Shown here: positions 55,028 to 62,302 of the stretch, one piece after another
Position numbering within the stretch: the stretch's first letter is position 1
Layout of the letters: every line of letters begins with the position of its first letter
Origin: a virus
Virus record (IMG/VR): IMGVR_UViG_3300049215_000771
Span: 372,001-436,000 of that record
Direction: 5' to 3' (one strand)
Length of the DNA: 64,000 nt
The notes under the pieces: generated by a model
Seen by the model: the letters and a program-made list of their open reading frames with translations, nothing else
The model's database searches: none
Told to the model about the DNA's origin: nothing
Position numbers and translations under genes: made by a program

Positions 55028-56179
55028 ATGGACTTCACGAAGTTTGACCATCGGGAACATCTCCCGATCCTGACGTGGCTGGGCAAACGGGAATGGACCA
55101 ACTTCAAAGATTACCCTGAGAAGCGATCTGTTTCCATCCGGCCACGTCCCTTCGTCTTCAACCCGCCCCAGGGGACGAAGCCCGGCGACCACCCCAACGC
55201 CATCGTCGTCTACAAGGGCGAGTACGAACGCTATCCAAAAACACACTGGACCATTTTGAAGGAAATGCTCCGTGTGCTGGAATTCGACGTAATCGGCACC
55301 TTCTGGTACAACTGCCTCTCCAAAAGCCTGGCAGGTGGACCCAAGTTGTTTCGCCCCACGACCGAGCAGTGTGTTGCCCTCGAACACACGGCAGCGACGT
55401 TCCCGTTCGATATGTACCGGCAGCCCTATCCGGTCGTCATCCTGGAAATCCCGGAAGGCTATCGCACACACCTGGTTGAGCGCTACCACGTTTCCGAAAC
55501 GCCCAGCCATGTTCTTGTTCATCATGATGACAAGAACAACTACATCAGTGTGAGCGCCTTCTTGTCGATGTCGAATATCATCACGCACCTAACGCCCAAG
55601 CGTGAAGAATACGAAAACATCGAGGATTCCATCACCAAGAACCGGAACCGGCGCAAAGATCACATTCTGGCTGATGTCGGGCGCATTGCCGTGAACCCGG
55701 AGTCAGAAGCCGATTTCGATGCCGCCGAGAACGTACAACGCCTGGCAATGAACTTCGCCATGATGATGACGTTGCTCGGCGTCAAAAATCAGGGTGTTGA
55801 GAACCCCGAACAATTCCGGCGCTGGCAGGCGGAAAGCAGGGCCACTCGCCGGGGCGGTATCCCAACGCACCGGGCAATCGAAGCCCAAGAAAACATGGCA
55901 GCGGCCATGTACATGCTTGCCTTCGAGCAACAGATCGACTTCTACGACGAGATCGAAGAACAAGTTGCCGTTGGCGATCCCGTCGAACTGGAACGCCTGC
56001 ACAAGTCGCCCCGAACTCACTGGCGGCGGGGACATTGGGCACAACAGCCCCACGGCCCAATGAGCAGCCTCCGCAAAGCCATCTATCGCAAACCAAAACT
56101 GGTCAACGAGCGGTACTTCCTCGGCGACGTGAAAAACACTTCCGTCACCTACACGGCGCATCCGAAGAGGGATGGATGA
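55028..56179 (+). CDS. Protein of unknown function in the MoxR-VWA cluster
   Basis: A 383-residue protein 6 nt after the VWA gene. It is His- and Arg-rich with no recognised motif; the region about 190-290 (KNRNRRKDHILADVGR, DFDAAENVQRLAMNFAMMM) is helical. Co-transcription suggests it is a substrate or helper of the MoxR-VWA pair. Confidence 0.6.
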   Translation: MDFTKFDHREHLPILTWLGKREWTNFKDYPEKRSVSIRPRPFVFNPPQGTKPGDHPNAIVVYKGEYERYPKTHWTILKEMLRVLEFDVIGTFWYNCLSKSLAGGPKLFRPTTEQCVALEHTAATFPFDMYRQPYPVVILEIPEGYRTHLVERYHVSETPSHVLVHHDDKNNYISVSAFLSMSNIITHLTPKREEYENIEDSITKNRNRRKDHILADVGRIAVNPESEADFDAAENVQRLAMNFAMMMTLLGVKNQGVENPEQFRRWQAESRATRRGGIPTHRAIEAQENMAAAMYMLAFEQQIDFYDEIEEQVAVGDPVELERLHKSPRTHWRRGHWAQQPHGPMSSLRKAIYRKPKLVNERYFLGDVKNTSVTYTAHPKRDG

Positions 56180-56406
56180 ATCCCGTCACCGAGCGCTGGT
56201 TGTTGATTGAACGCCTCGATAACTTCGTGTGGTGGAGCGTGTTGGTTTACCTGTTGGTTGCCTTCCCGCTCCACTTCGTTACCAAGAAGTACAAGTGGAA
56301 AACCGTCAACGAAGCCCAACACTACATTGACGGTATGATGATTGTGGCCCTCATCTGCTACTTCTACTGGAAGTTTTTTTGGGCCTGGAAGGGGATTTAC
56401 TACTAA
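56176..56406 (+). CDS. Small two-segment membrane protein
   Basis: A 76-residue protein starting in an ATGA overlap. Hydrophobic segments at about 17-34 (FVWWSVLVYLLVAFPLHF) and 51-70 (MMIVALICYFYWKFFW) form a hairpin. Function unknown. Confidence 0.65.
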   Translation: MNPVTERWLLIERLDNFVWWSVLVYLLVAFPLHFVTKKYKWKTVNEAQHYIDGMMIVALICYFYWKFFWAWKGIYY

Positions 56407-56612
56407 TGGAACTGCGACCCGGAGAACAACTCGTGACCGTCGCCGGGGGCAAATGCAACGTCTGTAAGAAGCGCATCGAACCCGGCAAAGCCGTTCAGGT
56501 TTCTGCCTACAGCAACGCCATCAGGCATCCCGAATGCCTCCCCGAAACCGATCAACGTGATCGCCCCCGCCGTGAAAAAATAACGAAGGAGATCGAAGAT
56601 GTTGACGCCTGA
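56406..56612 (+). CDS. Small zinc-binding protein
   Basis: A 68-residue protein whose ATG shares a base with the previous stop (TAATG). CNVCKKRIEPGKAVQ followed by IRHPECL is a half-LIM or PARP-type zinc site (C-C-H-C). Basic/acidic tail. Confidence 0.65.
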   Translation: MELRPGEQLVTVAGGKCNVCKKRIEPGKAVQVSAYSNAIRHPECLPETDQRDRPRREKITKEIEDVDA

Positions 56613-57252
56613 AGGTCGTGCAAAAGAAGCAGCCAACATTCAACTCATCCAACGACTCATGGCCTCCGTGCGACACCTGCCGCCCACAGATGCCGGCGAC
56701 GGCTGGGTGAAAACCGTCCTGCCCGACCACGAAATGTTCAAGTATTGCAGCAATTTCCAGAAGCCCGTTCCGCCCGGCTTCCTGATCGTCATGGTCCAGA
56801 AACGTCGCCCCGGTCGGGATGAAGGCTTCCCCGATGGTCGTTGGCATCTTTCCATGAGCCACAACATGATGTTCCGGCAACCCGGCGCATCCATGAACGC
56901 TCCGGGCCGGCTGCCGACGTGGGAAGAACTCAAACAGGCTCGCTACAAGTTCCTGCCGCCTGAAGTCAACATGGCGCTCATGTTCCCGCCCATGCGCCTC
57001 TACTACAGTTTCCACGACACCTGCCTGCACATGATCGAGGTTCCCATCAATCTCAAGGGCGAAAACGGGAAACTAATCTCGCCAGAACAACTTCCTAACT
57101 GGAACGAGATCAAGAAATATCGCTACGAACATTTCTCGCCCGAAACTAACATGGCTTTCCTGTTCCCGCCCAATGAGAAGGAAGCCTGCCTCAACCTGGT
57201 CGAGATTCCAGTTCAGTACGCCCTGGACCCGAACCAGCAAGGCGGTATATAG
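56599..57252 (+). CDS. Protein with two tandem internal repeats
   Basis: A 217-residue protein. Two about 45-residue repeats are obvious: the first at about 108-152 with LPTWEELKQARYKFLPPEVN and ALMFPP, the second at about 165-207 with LPNWNEIKKYRYEHFSPETN and AFLFPP, each ending in ...IEVP or VEIP. A related, more diverged first copy may exist at 40-80. Function unknown; the repeats suggest an internal duplication. Confidence 0.6.
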   Translation: MLTPEGRAKEAANIQLIQRLMASVRHLPPTDAGDGWVKTVLPDHEMFKYCSNFQKPVPPGFLIVMVQKRRPGRDEGFPDGRWHLSMSHNMMFRQPGASMNAPGRLPTWEELKQARYKFLPPEVNMALMFPPMRLYYSFHDTCLHMIEVPINLKGENGKLISPEQLPNWNEIKKYRYEHFSPETNMAFLFPPNEKEACLNLVEIPVQYALDPNQQGGI

Positions 57253-57281
57253 GCGTACACTAAAAAATCTGGGCTAGGGAC

Positions 57282-57310
57282 ATTACAAACCGAGAAATTC
57301 GGGGTATGAT
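57282..57310 (+). promoter_or_regulatory. ATTACA-N17-TATGAT promoter
   Basis: ATTACA at 57282-57287 and TATGAT at 57305-57310, 17-nt spacer with a CCGA...TTCGG dyad. It precedes the gene at 57335 and fits the promoter group at 17708, 51722 and 53505. Confidence 0.5.
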
Positions 57311-57334
57311 CTTCTTGCGCCCATAGGGTACACC

Positions 57335-57730
57335 ATGTTTCACATTCCATATGTTGCCTCGCTGTCGGACTTTCTGAGGCTTGCGACACTCATGACGGGG
57401 GCTAGTGAAACGATACAAGCCCACATCGAGAGTATCATTGAGGACATCCACAACAACCTGCCTGTTGCGGCTTCCTTGAAGGTTCCTGTTGAGGGTTGCA
57501 AGATCGTTCGACAAGTTGACATTCGGAGGGGCGAGCGACCGAAAGAAGGAGAGCCGAAAGCCGAAATCGTCATGAAGGCTTTCATCACCTGGGATCACGA
57601 CAAAGAACTGTGGCATGTTTTTGTCGAGTGGGCCACGGAGGATTTTTGGGAGCAGCGCCTCCGACCGGAGAAAGAAGATGGATCAGAAGCAAGCACTGGA
57701 CCAGATGAATCTGAGTCCAGCAGAACGTGA
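57335..57730 (+). CDS. Protein of unknown function
   Basis: A 131-residue protein with a helical first half and a strand-rich second half (CKIVRQVDIRRGERPKEG, WHVFVEWATEDFW). The Ser/Glu-rich tail overlaps the ART-HD gene by 53 bp, suggesting coupling. No family recognised; by position it might regulate or protect against the ART-HD protein, but nothing in the sequence shows that. Confidence 0.55.
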   Translation: MFHIPYVASLSDFLRLATLMTGASETIQAHIESIIEDIHNNLPVAASLKVPVEGCKIVRQVDIRRGERPKEGEPKAEIVMKAFITWDHDKELWHVFVEWATEDFWEQRLRPEKEDGSEASTGPDESESSRT

Positions 57731-58859
57731 GTTCTTCGAGTTGATGATGAAGGAAGAAGACCTTCATCCCGACCTGGTTCCGTACCTCGAAAACCGCCCA
57801 CAGTTGGGCACGGTGCTGAAACACCCGCTCATCTTCGAGATTTTCTACAGCCCTCATCAGAACGCCCGCATTAACAAACAATACCTCCACAAGTTGGAAT
57901 ATACCAACGAGAAGCTGAAAGAAGGAAACTACAGCAGCTACATCTGGATGTTCGAGCGACCCCATCGCCTCGAAAAATTCATGGAGATTCAAGACTCGCT
58001 GTCTGACGAGCAGTATTGGGACTTGCTCGGCTCAATCTGGTCAGACAGTGAGAACCTGTGGCAATACGGTAGCAGCCTCGGTTGGCTGATGACCGCCGAG
58101 CGTGCCCACCGTGAGAAATTCATGGACGACGAAGAACGTGAATTCCTCAACAACCTGCCCGAATACTTCACGATCTATCGTGGACATCAGGGTAGCCGCA
58201 ACCGGATGGGTTGGTCATGGTCCCTCAGTTACTTCAAAGCACGCTGGTTCGCTCAACGCTTTGACCAACGAGGCGCAGCCGTCATCCGGGCCAACGTCAA
58301 GAAGGAAGACGTGATCGGCTATCTGGATGGACGTAACGAGTACGAAATCGTGGTCGATCCCGATTTCGTCACCAACGTCAAAACGGTCAAGCCAGCAAAA
58401 CGTCCCGACTGGCTGCAACCCATCCTGGAAGACGCCTGGGCCGGGTTCTCGTTGGGCCGCAAGAACAGCGTTCACGGCCTATGGCATTGGGAGAAGGTCG
58501 AACGCAACGCCCTGGCGCTCGCCAAAGCCACGCCTGACGCCGACAAGATCGTGTGCCAGATTTTCGCCCTGGTTCACGACAGCAAGCGTCAAAACGAAGA
58601 TGACGACCCGGAGCATGGCGACCGTGCTGCCGAGTTTGTCGAGAAACTGTACAAGGAAGAAAAACTTCCTATTACCGTCGTCCAGAAGGAACTTCTGACC
58701 TACGCCTGTCGCCTGCACGAGAAAGGCCAGGTCAGCGACAACCCGACCATCGGAGTCTGTTGGGACGCCGACCGGCTGGACCTGACACGGGTTGGCATCA
58801 CGCCGGACCCCAAGTTGTTGTCTACAAAGGCAGGCGTTGACCTGATGTGGCAGATATGA
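57678..58859 (+). CDS. ADP-ribosyltransferase-like plus HD-domain fusion
   Basis: A 393-residue protein; ATG at 57678. Residues about 165-235 follow the R-S-E class of ADP-ribosyltransferases: TIYRGHQG (Arg168), SWSLSYFKARWFA (Ser-Trp-Ser at 180-182), then an acidic EYEIVVDP (Glu221/Glu223). Residues about 262-380 look like an HD hydrolase: HGLWHWEKVERNALAL (His266), FALVHDSKR (His300-Asp301), PEHGDRAAEF (His313), and CWDADRLDL. The pairing suggests an enzyme that attaches and removes, or senses, ADP-ribose or a nucleotide. Function not established. Confidence 0.65.
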   Translation: MDQKQALDQMNLSPAEREFFELMMKEEDLHPDLVPYLENRPQLGTVLKHPLIFEIFYSPHQNARINKQYLHKLEYTNEKLKEGNYSSYIWMFERPHRLEKFMEIQDSLSDEQYWDLLGSIWSDSENLWQYGSSLGWLMTAERAHREKFMDDEEREFLNNLPEYFTIYRGHQGSRNRMGWSWSLSYFKARWFAQRFDQRGAAVIRANVKKEDVIGYLDGRNEYEIVVDPDFVTNVKTVKPAKRPDWLQPILEDAWAGFSLGRKNSVHGLWHWEKVERNALALAKATPDADKIVCQIFALVHDSKRQNEDDDPEHGDRAAEFVEKLYKEEKLPITVVQKELLTYACRLHEKGQVSDNPTIGVCWDADRLDLTRVGITPDPKLLSTKAGVDLMWQI

Positions 58860-59254
58860 AGAAGAAACGTACAGCCATCACCTACCTGATCTTTCTCCGA
58901 ATGTTCATGGACGGTTGGAACATTCGGCCCCGGCTCCGTATCGGCGAGCCTCGTGACCCGGAAAAACCCGAATGGTTTCGGCTCAGGCATCGGGAAATAG
59001 ACAACCATAGAAAACACTGCCTGGGGCAGACCCCGACGCCCAAACGGATCGCCGATGTCGAGCAGGGCATCGAGGAGTTGAAGGAAGATGGTTGCTTTTG
59101 GGAACAAAGCGATATTTCCAAACTGGACCGTTGGTATTTGTCAAACATGGTGAAGAAAGGACTGATCCAAGGCGACATCGTGAAAGGTTACATACTCACG
59201 GCCCTCGGCCTGGAAGTCCACAGCACAGAAGGGTTTGGTAAAAAAGATGGCTGA
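58856..59254 (+). CDS. Basic protein of unknown function
   Basis: A 132-residue basic protein coupled by ATGA to the ART-HD gene. The second half (EELKEDGCFWEQSDISKLDRWYLSNMVKKGLIQGD) resembles a winged helix. Overlaps the DUF5131 gene by 8 bp. Confidence 0.6.
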   Translation: MKKKRTAITYLIFLRMFMDGWNIRPRLRIGEPRDPEKPEWFRLRHREIDNHRKHCLGQTPTPKRIADVEQGIEELKEDGCFWEQSDISKLDRWYLSNMVKKGLIQGDIVKGYILTALGLEVHSTEGFGKKDG

Positions 59255-60053
59255 AAGAACCGGCATCAGTTGGACGCACCACACCTTCAACATCGTTTGG
59301 GGGTGTGAAGAAGTATCGCCCGCCTGTGACAATTGTTACGCCCGCACGCTCTCCGCACGGTTCGGTTTTGACGTATGGGGGCCGGACAAGCCTCGCCGTG
59401 TCTTCGACGCCAAGCATTGGAACGACCCGCTCCGCTGGGACAAAGCGGCGGCAAAAGACGGGCGCAATGCCCTGGTCTTTTGTAGCTCCATGTGTGACGT
59501 GTTTGAGGATCACCCGACCGTGATCCAGGAGTTGCAGAAGTTGTGGCCGGTAATCCGGGCCACGCCGAACCTGACCTGGCAATTGTTGACCAAGCGACCG
59601 CATCGGATTGTCAGGAGCCTTCCCTCCGATTGGGGGAATGGCTATGATAACGTCTGGCTGGGGACGACCATCGAGAGCAACGAGTTTGCTCCCAGGGCCA
59701 AAATGCTGATCGCTTCCCCGGCCAAGTGCCATTTCATCAGCTACGAGCCTGCTGTGGGGCCGCTGGACAAGCTGCCCCTGGCTGACATCGAGTGGATGAT
59801 TTTCGGCGGCGAGTCCGGTCACGGGTTCCGCCAGCACGATCCGCAGTGGGCACGGGACATGCTGGCCCGGTGCAGGGCTGAAAACGTGGCCTTCTTCTAC
59901 AAGCAGGGAAGCAGCTTGTACAGCGGCGAAGACCCCACGCTGGATGGCGTGGAATACAAGGAGTTCCCCATCGGGTACAAGTACGTCCCGTTGCCGGAAA
60001 AGAAAAAAAAGGCGAAGGCGGGGTCTGTGTCCCTGCCCACGGTAACACCATGA
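59247..60053 (+). CDS. DUF5131 / phage Gp37-Gp68 family protein
   Basis: A 268-residue protein. It begins GISWTHHTFNIVWGCEEVSP and ACDNCYA, the CX6CX2C-type pattern shared with the phage Gp37/Gp68 (DUF5131) family, often described as radical-SAM-like. Other family segments are SMCDVFED, WQLLTKRPHR, NVWLGTTIES, FISYEPAVGPL and WMIFGGESG. The reaction is unknown. Start at 59247 after AAAAAAG. Overlaps the next gene by ATGA. Confidence 0.88.
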   Translation: MAERTGISWTHHTFNIVWGCEEVSPACDNCYARTLSARFGFDVWGPDKPRRVFDAKHWNDPLRWDKAAAKDGRNALVFCSSMCDVFEDHPTVIQELQKLWPVIRATPNLTWQLLTKRPHRIVRSLPSDWGNGYDNVWLGTTIESNEFAPRAKMLIASPAKCHFISYEPAVGPLDKLPLADIEWMIFGGESGHGFRQHDPQWARDMLARCRAENVAFFYKQGSSLYSGEDPTLDGVEYKEFPIGYKYVPLPEKKKKAKAGSVSLPTVTP

Positions 60054-60424
60054 TCGACATCGGAACCATTGGGGCCACCCCCAGCCAAATATCCCTCAAC
60101 AAGATACTGGTCGGGTTGGGGGATAAACGGGTGACGAATATCGTCACCCGTCGCTTCATTCGGGCCAAGGAAGACCTGAAGAAGCTGAAGCAGTATGTTC
60201 TCACCAACGACCTGGAATTTTACGACAGGTTGTTGGAGATAATTCGGACCATGCACATGAACTCCGTCAAGAAGTACGGCAGCAAAGACTCGCCCATCCC
60301 CAAGGACGCCTACACGCACTGGCGTTGTGTCATGACCGGCCTCTTCCGAGAGGCCAAGCGAGAGATTCAGGAAGGGCTGAAGGAGAACATCCGGCGTGTG
60401 CAGAGAGGACAACAGCCGCTATGA
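60050..60424 (+). CDS. Basic protein of unknown function
   Basis: A 124-residue basic, helical protein, possibly nucleic-acid binding (RRFIRAKEDLKKLKQYVL, REAKREIQEGLKENIRRV). Coupled on both sides by short overlaps. Confidence 0.6.
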   Translation: MIDIGTIGATPSQISLNKILVGLGDKRVTNIVTRRFIRAKEDLKKLKQYVLTNDLEFYDRLLEIIRTMHMNSVKKYGSKDSPIPKDAYTHWRCVMTGLFREAKREIQEGLKENIRRVQRGQQPL

Positions 60425-60603
60425 GCAAGAAGAAGAAAAAAGACCCGGTGGAAGAAACTCGGCAGTACGTCGAATTTCTGAAGAAACGGCTGGAGTCGAA
60501 GAACTACAAGGCGAACGTCAGCGCCGAAGAATACCAAAAAACCAAGGAGAAATACGACAAGGCAAAATCGAGGCTGAAACTTCTAACCCCGAAGAAACCG
60601 TGA
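60421..60603 (+). CDS. Short Lys-rich protein
   Basis: A 60-residue, strongly basic coiled-coil-like protein (KKKKKDPVEETRQYVEFLKK), starting in an ATGA overlap. Confidence 0.6.
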   Translation: MSKKKKKDPVEETRQYVEFLKKRLESKNYKANVSAEEYQKTKEKYDKAKSRLKLLTPKKP

Positions 60604-60612
60604 GGATCAGAT

Positions 60613-61131
60613 ATGCCAACCAAAGAAGCGTTCGTTACGATGGTAGCGAACCAGATGATGAAAGGGCCGAACTACGGTCGCCTGCCAGGGAATCAGCGAC
60701 AACGTGATCTGTTCAGGCGACGGCACGCTCGACAAATTCGATGGGTGGTCAACGAACTTCCACGGTGCAGTGCTGCTGTTGGTGCCGTCCTGACCAAGTG
60801 CCTCATCAAGTACGGCCCTGAGAAAGTCTCGGCCTTCGCCAAGGCCATCAAAAACTGCAACTTCGAGGGCCAATACGACCCGGCCCACCAACTTTGGAGG
60901 TTCCTCCAACGACACAGTGGGAAAGATACCGTGGCCGCATATGCTCGCACGGTATGTGCGGCCAAAGCCTACATGGAAGGGCGAACCATCAAGAAACTGA
61001 GGCCGCTGGAAAGCGACATCTTCGAGTGGGATGACAACTGGACCGTGCCCGATGATTTGATTCCTGGCTGGAACCCTGACACGCTGCCTGGGCTGGACCC
61101 TGAGCCAGAAGAAGCCGATGTCGCAACTTGA
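60613..61131 (+). CDS. Protein sharing the C-terminal domain of the ParB-like protein
   Basis: A 172-residue protein. Residues about 65-145 match the C-terminal domain of the protein at 50367: LTKCLIKYGPEKVSAFAKAI aligns with AYLWYGPEKVEPFCYRLREI, and LESDIFEWDDNWTVPDDL with SNEDIFQWEPGWELP. The ParB part is missing, so this is a domain paralogue. Ribosome site GAGGAT at 9 nt. Confidence 0.65.
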   Translation: MPTKEAFVTMVANQMMKGPNYGRLPGNQRQRDLFRRRHARQIRWVVNELPRCSAAVGAVLTKCLIKYGPEKVSAFAKAIKNCNFEGQYDPAHQLWRFLQRHSGKDTVAAYARTVCAAKAYMEGRTIKKLRPLESDIFEWDDNWTVPDDLIPGWNPDTLPGLDPEPEEADVAT

Positions 61132-61351
61132 GAAATTCAAACTGCTGGCTGAGTGCTACGCCTCCGACCTGGAGCGTCTGGATTTTATCCAGGAGGGGGC
61201 GTGGTATCTCTCTCAACTCGGCGTCGTGGATGGCGGCGAAGATATTGACTTCTACGCAATCGAAGCAGCCTGCAAAAAAGAACGCCGTGACATTTTGCTC
61301 AAGCAGCGTGACCTGAACAACCTCATTCAAGAAATGGAGGTTTCAGGCTGA
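61118..61351 (+). CDS. Small helical protein of unknown function
   Basis: A 77-residue acidic helical protein that begins 14 bp before the previous stop and ends 25 bp inside the convergent nuclease gene. Last gene of the plus-strand run that starts at 53.5 kb. Confidence 0.6.
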   Translation: MSQLEKFKLLAECYASDLERLDFIQEGAWYLSQLGVVDGGEDIDFYAIEAACKKERRDILLKQRDLNNLIQEMEVSG

Positions 61352-61893
61352 TCGAAAAAGAACTCGTCGTCCAACTTCAACAAAGTCTTCAAATCTACAG
61401 CCGACCAGTGCTTGTACAACATCCGGTACTTGAACTGATAACCCCTCAACTCCTTAGTCGGCACAAACGCCAGCCAGGGCTTCCTGTCTCGCTTCCAACA
61501 CAACATCGGCTTGCGCCCACAACGGGTGCTGTCCTTGGTGACTTGATCCAGAAATTTATCTAGCTCACTATTGCCACGCACGAACACAGTGTTCAAATCA
61601 ATGCCATCATAGCCGCCCTTGCTTTCCAACACCCATTTGAACTTTTTGGGCACAATCAGATCGCCAGAAAACACTTCCTGGGCGTGCTTTGGAAGATAGC
61701 TTACCTGCCCCCAGCGATTGCCGGACCCAACAGAACGTGAGAACCCCTCGCCGAAACGCTCGGTCAAAACCTTCACCAACTCAAGTTCAGTGCGGTTGCC
61801 TTTGCGCTTTCCGTCAGCTTTCCGCTTGCGTTTCTTCCTCTCCTCAAACAAGTCGTCGGTGAAGAAGTCGTCGTCATCTATGTCACTCATCAT
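61327..61893 (-). CDS. PDDEXK-type nuclease
   Basis: A 188-residue protein. After an acidic-basic N-terminus it has RTELELVKVL (Glu37), a GNRWGQVSYLP segment, then FSGDLIV with Asp78 and WVLESKGG with Glu90 and Lys92, the D...ExK nuclease core. It resembles phage Holliday-junction or repair nucleases. Start could be 61893 or the next Met codon. Orientation is opposite to the 50-61 kb block. Confidence 0.7.
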   Translation of the reverse strand: MMSDIDDDDFFTDDLFEERKKRKRKADGKRKGNRTELELVKVLTERFGEGFSRSVGSGNRWGQVSYLPKHAQEVFSGDLIVPKKFKWVLESKGGYDGIDLNTVFVRGNSELDKFLDQVTKDSTRCGRKPMLCWKRDRKPWLAFVPTKELRGYQFKYRMLYKHWSAVDLKTLLKLDDEFFFDQPETSIS

Positions 61894-61930
61894 TAGCCTC
61901 CGTATGTAATTATGTAGTGTTTCTGGAAGA

Positions 61931-61962
61931 AAACAAAAAGGGCTGCGATCTCTCGCAGCCCT
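61931..61962 (-). terminator. Terminator of the small lipoprotein-like gene
   Basis: On the minus strand AGGGCTGCGA / TCGCAGCCC is followed by TTTTTGTTTTC. Confidence 0.8.
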
Positions 61963-61967
61963 CTACA

Positions 61968-62240
61968 TTACCTACGGCGTGGGAACAAGTGCGGGAATCG
62001 CCTGTGGTTCTTGTCCCTTTTGTTGCGAGGACGGCCATACTCATCTACGCCGTACTCGTCATCTTCACCACAATTGTTGTCATTGATTTGCGTGTTATCT
62101 CCAGCCTGACTGCCGTTCAAAGTTGGGGTCGGCTGAGAAGTGGTGTTTGGAGCAACAGTTTCCTGGATACAACTAATGCAAGAAGTAATCAACAGGAAAA
62201 ACAGAACACCGAAAATGATGGAAACGATTAGGTTCCTCAT
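61968..62240 (-). CDS. Small exported or lipoprotein-like protein
   Basis: A 90-residue protein starting MRNLIVSIIFGVLFFLLITSC, a membrane or signal segment with a LITSC lipobox-like Cys. The rest is Asn/Gly/Asp-rich with a basic tail (RDKNHRRFPHLFPRRR). AAGGAGGG precedes the ATG; a late-type element lies 44 nt upstream. Confidence 0.6.
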   Translation of the reverse strand: MRNLIVSIIFGVLFFLLITSCISCIQETVAPNTTSQPTPTLNGSQAGDNTQINDNNCGEDDEYGVDEYGRPRNKRDKNHRRFPHLFPRRR

Positions 62241-62284
62241 ATATCCCTCCTTGGGTAGTGTGCGTGCGTACTTGCACGTCTACT

Positions 62285-62292
62285 GTATATAT
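62285..62292 (-). promoter_or_regulatory. Late-type promoter element ATATATAC
   Basis: Minus strand, 44 nt before the ATG at 62240. Confidence 0.45.
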
Positions 62293-62302
62293 GCGGCAAC
62301 AC

